DNA from: Deltaproteobacteria bacterium
GTDB lineage: Bacteria; Desulfobacterota; Binatia; UBA9968
Direction of reading: 5' to 3'
Length of the DNA stretch: 20,378 nt
NCBI GenBank assembly: GCA_016183145.1
Contig: JACPFE010000287.1
Span: 1-20,378, forward strand
The notes beneath the pieces were generated by a model, which had not been told where the DNA came from, ran no database searches, and saw only the letters and a list, made by a program, of their open reading frames with translations. This document shows, in pieces, positions 14,968-20,378 of this stretch. Both the position numbers and the translations under genes were made by a program. The number at the start of each line of letters is the position of its first letter. Positions within the stretch are counted from its first letter, which is position 1.

Positions 14968-15993
14968 TTACGTCCCCAATAATTTTTTCATGCGTTCGAT
15001 GACTTCCGGCGGTTGCGCGACGAGCTCTTTTCCCAGACTCTCCAAATCCTCCCCGGAAACGGGATCTAAGTCTAGTCTTTTCTTTTTGGCATCGTCCAAA
15101 AGCTCCGGATCGTTCACTGTCTTCATGAAAGCCTCGCGGAGAATCTTCACCCGCTCCGCCGGAATGGCCGGAGTGCCGATGATGGGTCGACCGATCTCGT
15201 TGGCAGCTAGGATCACCGTGGCCAGGCGCCGGGCAGAGTCGGAAGTTTTATGTTGATCCATGAGTTCGTGGATAGTTGGAACCTCGGGCAGATTCGCACC
15301 CCGTTTTTTGCCGGTTTGAACGATCACGTGCACAAATCCCTTTTTGCGCCAGGTATGGAAAGGCTCGCGGGCAAAGAAAGCGGCGATGGTGAATGCGCGG
15401 CATTGGACTTCGCCTCGCTCCACTGCGAGGTCGACATCCGTGCCGGAGTTGTAACCGGTGATGATGTTGAATTTCGCCCCGATGGTCTCTTCCAAAAGTT
15501 TCGGCAGGTAGTAGGCCGACGAGGCCGTCCCTTCGGCGCCGCATTTGGGCGGCGCGGAAGCCTTGCGGATATCCTCGATGGCTTTGTAAGGAGTATCGCT
15601 GCGCATATAGAGCAGATGATGCGACCGGGTGGTGTTGCCGATCCAGGTAAACTTCTGCCAGTCGAACTGGACTTCCTTGCGTCCGACCAGCTGATCGAAA
15701 TAGAGCGCGGGTTGGATCGAGCCGATGGTGAGGCCATCAGGTTTGGCTACACTGTAGATGTAATTGGCCGCAACCATAGAAGCTACGCCCGGCATGTTTT
15801 GCACGATGACATTAGGAGCACCGGGAATATGTTTAGAGATAAACTGGGCGACGAGGCGCGCGTAGATATCATAGACAGTTCCCGCGGGGGTACCGGCCAC
15901 GAGTCTGATGGTCTTGCCCTGGTAAAAAGGAGTCTGGGCCTGGAGGTTATCCGTCCATGCAAAGATACAAAAAACAAGCAGAAAGATCATCAT
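14968..15993 (-). CDS. TctC/Bug-family substrate-binding protein, array member 2
   Basis: A 341-residue exported receptor with a short signal peptide (hydrophobic 2-12, cleavage near LQAQ at about 17-20). The mature part starts TPFYQGKTIRLVAGTPAGT. Cys151 (PPKCGAEG) and Cys198 (GEVQCRAF) are kept, as are the tail elements GRPIIGTPAIPAERVKIL and SGEDLESLGKEL. A GGGGTGA box seven bases before the ATG supports the start. By shared residues (YYLPKLLEE, FFAREPF, KKRL) it groups with members 1 and 3. It ends 46 bases before member 3, consistent with one transcript. The ligand is not identifiable. Confidence 0.9.
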   Translation of the reverse strand: MMIFLLVFCIFAWTDNLQAQTPFYQGKTIRLVAGTPAGTVYDIYARLVAQFISKHIPGAPNVIVQNMPGVASMVAANYIYSVAKPDGLTIGSIQPALYFDQLVGRKEVQFDWQKFTWIGNTTRSHHLLYMRSDTPYKAIEDIRKASAPPKCGAEGTASSAYYLPKLLEETIGAKFNIITGYNSGTDVDLAVERGEVQCRAFTIAAFFAREPFHTWRKKGFVHVIVQTGKKRGANLPEVPTIHELMDQHKTSDSARRLATVILAANEIGRPIIGTPAIPAERVKILREAFMKTVNDPELLDDAKKKRLDLDPVSGEDLESLGKELVAQPPEVIERMKKLLGT

Positions 15994-16086
15994 AGGCTTT
16001 CACCCCGATTAACGGAGGCTGACGCCTGGGCGCCGGGCAGACTCTTCAATTGTGAGGATGCCCTCTCCTGGTTGCATCACTGCCGA

Positions 16087-17115
16087 CTATTTTCCTAAGA
16101 GGCTTTGTACCCGCTGAATGACATCTGGCGATGCAGCCATAACTTCTTTCGCCAGCGCCTCGAGCTCTTCGCCGGTCCCGGGATCAATCTCTAGCCTGCG
16201 CTTCTCGGCCTCGGATAGAAGAGCCGGGTCATTGATTGATTTATTGAACGCGTCGCGCAGGATCTTTACCCGCTCCGCAGGAACCCCCGGAGGAAAAACC
16301 AGCGGACGACCGAAATCGCCGGAAGCCAAGACGACTTTCGCAAGGCTTCTGGGACCGGCGGGTGTCTTGTATTGATCCATCAGCTCATAAATCGTCGGAG
16401 CGTCCTTTAGCCGGGCATCCCGCTTACTTCCCGTTTGGAACAGGACGTGAACGAAGTTTCGTTTGCGCCAGGAGATGAAGGGCTCGCGGGCGAAGAAAGC
16501 CGTGATAGTGAACGCCCGGCATTGAAGCTCACCGCGCTCGACGGCCAAGTCGATATCTTGACCGGCCTGATAGCCCGACACGATATCGAACTTGGCGCCG
16601 ACGGTTTCTTCGATCAATTTCGGCATGTAGTAGCCGGTGGAGGTGACGCCCGTGGCGCCGCATTTTGGCGCCTTGGATGCCTTGCGCACGTCTTCGATGG
16701 TTTTGTAGGGTGTATCCGAGCGCATATACATCTGGTGATTTGAGGTCACCGTGCTGCCGATCCAGCCAAACTTAGTCCAGTCAAATTTTACTTCCGGTCT
16801 TTTGATCATCTGCTGGAAGTACAGTGCCGGGTAAATCGCCCCGATGGTCAACCCGTCCGGCTTGCCAACGTTGTAAACCTGATTGGCCGCGATCAGCGAC
16901 GCCGCGCCCGGCACGTTCTGGATGATGATGTTGGGGTTGCCGGGAATGTATTTCGGCAGGAATTCCGAAAGCAGGCGCGGGTAGAGATCATAGACGTCGC
17001 CAGCCTTGGTGCCGACGACAATGCTGATGGTTTTACCTTGATAAAAGGGAGCTTGAGCGAAGAGCAGGTGCGTCCACCCTAAGGTAAGCACGAAGACGAG
17101 AATTGAAATCATAGT
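16087..17115 (-). CDS. TctC/Bug-family substrate-binding protein, array member 1
   Basis: The first receptor of the array (342 residues from MISILVFVL). The start at 17115 rather than 17151 is set by AAGGAG seven bases upstream and by the immediate hydrophobic signal sequence ending near LLFAQ (16-20). The mature start APFYQGKTISIVVGTKAGD is nearly that of member 3. Cys151 (APKCGATG) and Cys198 (GELQCRAF), GRPLVFPPGVPAER and the C-terminal EELEALAKEV are typical of this set. It would act as the extracytoplasmic receptor of a tripartite tricarboxylate transporter, next to the TctB-like gene but without a TctA in the window. It may have its own promoter at 17147-17175. Confidence 0.9.
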   Translation of the reverse strand, partial: TMISILVFVLTLGWTHLLFAQAPFYQGKTISIVVGTKAGDVYDLYPRLLSEFLPKYIPGNPNIIIQNVPGAASLIAANQVYNVGKPDGLTIGAIYPALYFQQMIKRPEVKFDWTKFGWIGSTVTSNHQMYMRSDTPYKTIEDVRKASKAPKCGATGVTSTGYYMPKLIEETVGAKFDIVSGYQAGQDIDLAVERGELQCRAFTITAFFAREPFISWRKRNFVHVLFQTGSKRDARLKDAPTIYELMDQYKTPAGPRSLAKVVLASGDFGRPLVFPPGVPAERVKILRDAFNKSINDPALLSEAEKRRLEIDPGTGEELEALAKEVMAASPDVIQRVQSLLGK

Positions 17116-17146
17116 GTTTCTCCTTGCCACGGGAATTTTCGGAGCA

Positions 17147-17175
17147 AGCATACCGATCGATTAGGTCATTGGCAA
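17147..17175 (-). promoter_or_regulatory. Candidate internal promoter for the receptor array
   Basis: On the minus strand TTGCCA (17170-17175) and TATGCT (17147-17152) are separated by exactly 17 bases. The first matches five of six and the second four of six consensus positions. Transcription would start a few bases upstream of the AAGGAG that serves member 1. It lies in the 182-base gap after the tctB-like gene, so the five receptors could be expressed apart from the amidohydrolase. Confidence 0.35.
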
Positions 17176-17297
17176 CCCCGGCGAGTGATTTAAATTGCGT
17201 TCGTAGGCCTAGGGGCCCTACTTCCCTCCGACCCTTACGACGCGCGCCGATGATTCGCTTAACCAGGGCCGAACAGATCGAAGCGATCGGAAGCCCA

Positions 17298-17786
17298 TTA
17301 CGATAAGCCAAGCCAGGTAATGATCTTTCCTTCAGGAAATGGAAGGGTAAGCAATCTGACGAAAAGCATATGGAAAAACCCCCAGGCTATGGCGGTCAAC
17401 GAGAGAGAAAGCAACCACTTTTCGTCGGATTGGATCTTGAGATAGGTAAAAACCATCAGAGGGATGGTGATGGAAAAGCCAAGAAGCCAGATAGCGAAAA
17501 AGAAGCCGAGGAACCAGGAGAACATGGTGATGGCCCGGCGTTTGGCAACCGCCGGCTCCACCGTTGTCTGGGCGAACTGAAAGTCCACTGGCGCAGCGTC
17601 CTGCTGTTTTCGTACTATCCCCTTTAGGTCGAGTATGAGTTGCACCAAAGCCAGGATGACCATCGGAATACCGATGACCCACGGGTACATCCTAGCCTGA
17701 AGCCGCCAATCCTTGGCCAAATAGGCGAAGACGATGAAAAAGATCAAAAATACAAAACTAAAAATCGCTTGCGGTCTTACCTTCAA
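17298..17786 (-). CDS. tctB: TctB-family small membrane subunit of a tripartite tricarboxylate transporter
   Basis: The small four-helix integral membrane subunit of TTT uptake systems. The 162-residue protein has hydrophobic segments at about 7-23, 34-53, 87-117 and 123-147, with a soluble loop at 55-85, and the C-terminal LPFPEG element common in TctB. The start codon is TTG at 17786, because no in-frame ATG or GTG gives a complete first helix and GAGGAGGGA lies just upstream, overlapping the end of the amidohydrolase gene (13 bases between stop and start). A TctB needs a TctA partner with about 12 helices, and none is in this window. It is probably translated together with the amidohydrolase. 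Confidence 0.82.
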   Translation of the reverse strand: MKVRPQAIFSFVFLIFFIVFAYLAKDWRLQARMYPWVIGIPMVILALVQLILDLKGIVRKQQDAAPVDFQFAQTTVEPAVAKRRAITMFSWFLGFFFAIWLLGFSITIPLMVFTYLKIQSDEKWLLSLSLTAIAWGFFHMLFVRLLTLPFPEGKIITWLGLS

Positions 17787-17799
17787 GGGTGATCCCTCC

Positions 17800-18825
17800 T
17801 CATTGCGCCCAACCGTAAAGCCTGATTGCGTTATTGCGCATGATCTTGTCTTTTTGTTTGTCCGTCACGTCCTTTCGACCTTTGACCATGGCGGTCATGT
17901 ACGGAAAGCCGCCGTCCCAGTGGGGATAGTCCGAGGCGAAGAGAACGACATCTTCGCCGATTTTTTCCAGAGCGTAGGGCAGAGTGGTTTCCTCCGGCTC
18001 GGTGGCGTAAAACCAGTTGCCCGTGGTCATATATTCGCTCGGTTTCTTTTTCAACAGCGGCGCTTCCGATTGCCGCTTCTCCCATTCCTCGTCCATACGG
18101 TCCATCCAGTAGGGCACCCAGCCACAGCCGCATTCCAAAAACGCGATGCGCAGGTTGGGGAACTTCTCCGGCACGCCGCCATACATTAACGCTGCGCAAT
18201 CTAGCAGAGTTTCAAACGGTCGTCCAATGGTATGACGAAACAGGAAAGTGTCGAAGCGGATCTCGCCCGCCGGCCCCCGCCGCGAGTTGTGGATCAGCAG
18301 CGGCGCGTTGAGTTTTTGCAGCTCTTCGTAGATCGGCCAGAACATCGGCTGGCCGATATGTTCTTTCATGCCGAAGGTGCCGACGGTGATGCCGATGAGC
18401 CCTAACTTTGTGATGGCGCGCTCGGTTTCCTTGACCGCGGCGTCGACGTCCTGGAACGGCACCAATCCCACACCCTTGAGCCGTGGACTCTCGGCGCAAA
18501 CTGAGGCGATCCAATCGTTGTAGCCGCGGCAAAAGGCTGCCGCGTAGTCTTTTTCCGGAAGTTGGGTCACGCCGAATCCGCCGGTGGGAAATAGCACCGA
18601 GATGTCGATTTGCTCCTTGTCCATGTCGCGCAGCCGCGTCGGCACGTCAGTGATGTCCATGCCGAGCTTGCCGTACATGCTGGCGTCCCACACGTCGTTC
18701 GGAAGCAGCGATCCTTGCCGCCGACAATAGGGCTCTTCCATAAACTTTCGAATGTCGGCGTCGCGATCTCGCACGTGGCCGTCGGCATCGATGATCTTGA
18801 CGTTGGCTAGATTGGGGCTGGTCAT
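17800..18825 (-). CDS. Amidohydrolase family protein (amidohydrolase 2), first gene of the receptor operon
   Basis: A 341-residue metal-dependent hydrolase or decarboxylase of the ACMSD-like group. It has the N-terminal DADGH metal motif (Asp13-His17), His179 in LLIHN, the strand IAFLECGCGWVPYW near 227-240, and the catalytic Asp299 in FASDYPHWD, ending with NNAIRLYGW. AAGGAG six bases before the ATG makes the start secure. It opens the leftward transcript that continues into tctB and the receptors, suggesting it acts on a compound brought in by them, or on an early metabolite of it. It differs from the other amidohydrolase (6964-8079), lacking the insert after the first motif. The exact reaction is unknown. 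Confidence 0.9.
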   Translation of the reverse strand: MTSPNLANVKIIDADGHVRDRDADIRKFMEEPYCRRQGSLLPNDVWDASMYGKLGMDITDVPTRLRDMDKEQIDISVLFPTGGFGVTQLPEKDYAAAFCRGYNDWIASVCAESPRLKGVGLVPFQDVDAAVKETERAITKLGLIGITVGTFGMKEHIGQPMFWPIYEELQKLNAPLLIHNSRRGPAGEIRFDTFLFRHTIGRPFETLLDCAALMYGGVPEKFPNLRIAFLECGCGWVPYWMDRMDEEWEKRQSEAPLLKKKPSEYMTTGNWFYATEPEETTLPYALEKIGEDVVLFASDYPHWDGGFPYMTAMVKGRKDVTDKQKDKIMRNNAIRLYGWAQ

Positions 18826-18881
18826 GGCTTTCTCCTTGTCAAAAGAACAACCGGCAGAAATCTCCCCTCTCCGCGCAATCG

Positions 18882-18909
18882 ATTATCATAGGGACGAATG
18901 ATCGGTCAA
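18882..18909 (-). promoter_or_regulatory. Strong sigma70-like promoter for the amidohydrolase-tctB-tctC operon
   Basis: On the minus strand TTGACC (18904-18909) and GATAAT (18882-18887) are 16 bases apart, each matching five of six consensus positions. The predicted start of transcription is about 50 bases before the amidohydrolase ATG. The -35 box is covered by the palindrome at 18903-18915. Confidence 0.55.
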
Positions 18910-18915
18910 TGACCG
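18903..18915. promoter_or_regulatory. Palindromic operator candidate CGGTCAATGACCG
   Basis: A perfect 6-bp inverted repeat with a one-base centre. It overlaps the -35 box of the leftward promoter and sits in the 151-base gap between the divergent amidohydrolase and acyl-CoA dehydrogenase genes. The position fits a repressor or dual regulator controlling both directions. No regulator gene lies nearby, so the binding protein is unknown. Confidence 0.45.
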
Positions 18916-18976
18916 TGCGCCCTTTTTTTGTGGAAGCAAGGTGTGATAGAGGGTCTCCAGGGGAACGTGGAGCACG

Positions 18977-20173
18977 ATGGATTTTCGCTTGTCCGAAGAA
19001 GAAGAAAAGCTGCGCCAGAGCGTAGATGCGTTCGTGCGCGAGGAGCTGATTCCACTCGAACCGGAATTCGAAACCGCGCCGGATATTTTCGAAGGTAGCC
19101 GCTGGAAAAGCCGGGCCAAGCTCAGCCGCGATCCGGAGATCAAACGTTACCTGGCGCTGATGGAGGAGCTGGAGAAAAAAGCCGAGGCCAGGGGACTGTG
19201 GTATCTCGACGTTCCCAAAGAATACGGCGGCCTGGATGTCAGCAATGTGGCGATGATCGCCGTCACCGAGGAGCTGGAAAAAACATCCGTTCCGTTCGAG
19301 CTGGGCAACCACGTCTCTAACATTCTCTATAACTGCAAAGGCGAGCAGATCGAAAAATTTCTCCGGCCCTGCATTCGCGGCGAGAAGACCTCAGCATTTG
19401 GCTTGAGCGAGCCGGCTTCGGGCGCAGACCCGTCTATGCTCCAAACCACCGCGACGCCAGACGGCGACACTTTCGTCATTAACGGCACCAAGATGTTTCC
19501 TACATTTGCTGATGTTGCCGACTTCGTGCAGCTCTTCGCTCGCCTGCCCGGCACCAAGGGGCGCGAGGGGGTCACTTGCTTTTTGATCGATACCGGCACG
19601 CCCGGCTATCGCGTGGCGCGGAGCATCGCCACGATCGCCGGGACCGAGCCCTGCGAGTTGGTCTTCGAAGACTGCCGCGTGCATAAGTCTCAAGTCCTCG
19701 GCGAGGTCGGCAATGGTTGGGCGCTCAACCAAGCGTGGCTGGGGGCGCGGCGATTTCAAGTCGGTATCCGTTCTCATGGGATGTCGATGCGCGTGTTGCG
19801 GGCTGTGGCAAGCTTGGTGCGCGATGATGATAAGGAGGTGGGTAAATGCGTCGAGCGCATCGGCCACTTTCTCGGCGAGCTGGAGGCGCTGCGCACGCTC
19901 ACCTATTTCGGCGCCTGGAAGGCCGATCAGAAGCTGGACGTGCGCACGGAAGCCGCCAACGTTAAGCTTTTCGGCACGGAGCTCGTTCATACAGTCATCG
20001 ACTTCGCCCTGGAAGCGGCGGGGCCGTCGGCGCTGCGCAAACAAAACATCATCGCGCGCGCCTTTCGCCACGCCCGCTCGCACCGCATCGTCGAAGGACC
20101 GTCGGAAATCCAGCGTCATATCATCCAGCGCGCGTTGTTTCGCGAGGGTGTGGCGTTGCTCGAGTTGATGTGA
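18977..20173 (+). CDS. Acyl-CoA dehydrogenase family protein
   Basis: An FAD-dependent cytosolic enzyme that introduces a 2,3 double bond in an acyl-CoA thioester. The 398 residues show the N-terminal helical domain (MDFRLSEEEEKLRQSVDAFV), the FAD and substrate loop AFGLSEPASGADPS (140-153), the middle beta-domain, and the C-terminal helical bundle with Glu373 in IVEGPSEIQRHIIQR, at the position of the catalytic glutamate in medium-chain type enzymes. GTGGAG five bases before the ATG supports the start. It is divergent from the amidohydrolase operon and shares its control region, suggesting a joint pathway. The acyl substrate, and whether it is a true dehydrogenase, remain open. No electron-transfer flavoprotein genes are visible. 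Confidence 0.9.
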   Translation: MDFRLSEEEEKLRQSVDAFVREELIPLEPEFETAPDIFEGSRWKSRAKLSRDPEIKRYLALMEELEKKAEARGLWYLDVPKEYGGLDVSNVAMIAVTEELEKTSVPFELGNHVSNILYNCKGEQIEKFLRPCIRGEKTSAFGLSEPASGADPSMLQTTATPDGDTFVINGTKMFPTFADVADFVQLFARLPGTKGREGVTCFLIDTGTPGYRVARSIATIAGTEPCELVFEDCRVHKSQVLGEVGNGWALNQAWLGARRFQVGIRSHGMSMRVLRAVASLVRDDDKEVGKCVERIGHFLGELEALRTLTYFGAWKADQKLDVRTEAANVKLFGTELVHTVIDFALEAAGPSALRKQNIIARAFRHARSHRIVEGPSEIQRHIIQRALFREGVALLELM

Positions 20174-20207
20174 AGCGGCAATGGCAACGGTAGCAAAGGA
20201 ATTAGTG

Positions 20208-20274
20208 CTGAGTAACGAGTCCTGAGTGCTGAGGACGGAGATCCGAATCTCATAACTCAGGACTCGTTACTCAG
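20208..20274. repeat. Perfect 20-bp inverted repeat made of TGAGT units
   Basis: CTGAGTAACGAGTCCTGAGT at 20208-20227 is matched by its exact complement at 20255-20274, with a 27-base loop. Similar TGAGTNCTGA units continue on both sides. The design (short repeated units arranged as a palindrome) is like the GGAGTNNTGG palindrome at 12680-12768. It lies about 35 bases after the acyl-CoA dehydrogenase stop codon and just before the next ribosome binding site. No T-tract follows. Confidence 0.7.
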
Positions 20275-20301
20275 GACTCAGGACTTAACTTGGGAGGAAC
20301 G

Positions 20302-20378
20302 ATGAACAGAAGAATCGCCATCAGGCAATTGGCCTAAATCTCATCTTGACTTTCAGTCCAGCTTGCGGCAGCTAGAGA
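20302..20378 (+). pseudogene. Signal-peptide-like gene start with in-frame stop codons, cut by window end
   Basis: A fine ribosome binding site (GGGAGGAACG) precedes an ATG that reads MNRRIAIRQLA and then TAA. Continuing in the same frame gives ISS, TGA, then LSVQLAAAR. A basic start followed by a hydrophobic run and an Ala-rich end looks like the export signal of a periplasmic binding protein interrupted by two stops. It may be a decayed receptor gene, or a chance leader peptide; the window ends before this can be settled. Confidence 0.35.

Noticed and set aside
13119..16098. Long antisense frames (199, 241 and 282 codons) opposite receptors 4, 3 and 2
   Set aside because: They recur opposite several paralogues because of shared codon pattern; no independent motifs, start signals or different borders were seen.
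17116..17151. Extended N-terminus of receptor 1
   Set aside because: No ribosome binding site at 17151, whereas AAGGAG lies directly before 17115.

Overview
The window reads as chromosome of an uncultured, GC-rich soil or sediment bacterium. It carries single-copy housekeeping genes (mazG, rlmD) beside solute receptors of the TctC/Bug and NMT1/SsuA types, ACMSD-like amidohydrolases and an acyl-CoA dehydrogenase, and its spacers are full of short palindromic repeats. That mix recalls genomes such as Binatota, Methylomirabilota or Tectomicrobia. The placement is an inference from gene style; no rRNA or other marker gene is present.

Left part (1-5063): a repeat-filled leader, then a leftward pair of a D-2-hydroxyacid dehydrogenase and mazG whose stop and start codons overlap (ATGA). 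A 450-bp spacer of nested palindromic repeats follows, then rightward rlmD and an exported NMT1/SsuA-like solute-binding protein.

Middle (5064-11196): a debris-rich stretch. It holds the C-terminal remnant of an FAD-dependent aromatic hydroxylase, an SDR gene whose catalytic Tyr and Lys are replaced, a shattered SBP gene split by repeats, an amidohydrolase with a good ribosome binding site, and a two-gene EmrAB-like efflux pump (HlyD-type adaptor and 14-TM DHA2 permease).

Right part (11231-18825, leftward): the most distinctive locus. From a strong-looking promoter overlapped by a 13-bp palindrome run an amidohydrolase, a TctB-like membrane subunit with a TTG start, five tandem paralogous TctC/Bug-type periplasmic receptors and a small unknown protein. 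No TctA permease is present. The receptors fall into two subgroups, share a cysteine pair, and one lacks an 11-residue segment. A divergent acyl-CoA dehydrogenase shares the promoter region. A plausible reading is a multi-receptor carboxylate or aromatic-acid uptake array tied to an amidohydrolase and a CoA-linked degradation step; the substrates are unknown.

The window ends in a perfect 20-bp inverted repeat followed by a ribosome binding site and a signal-peptide-like start interrupted by stop codons. No tRNA, rRNA, CRISPR array, transposase or phage gene was seen.
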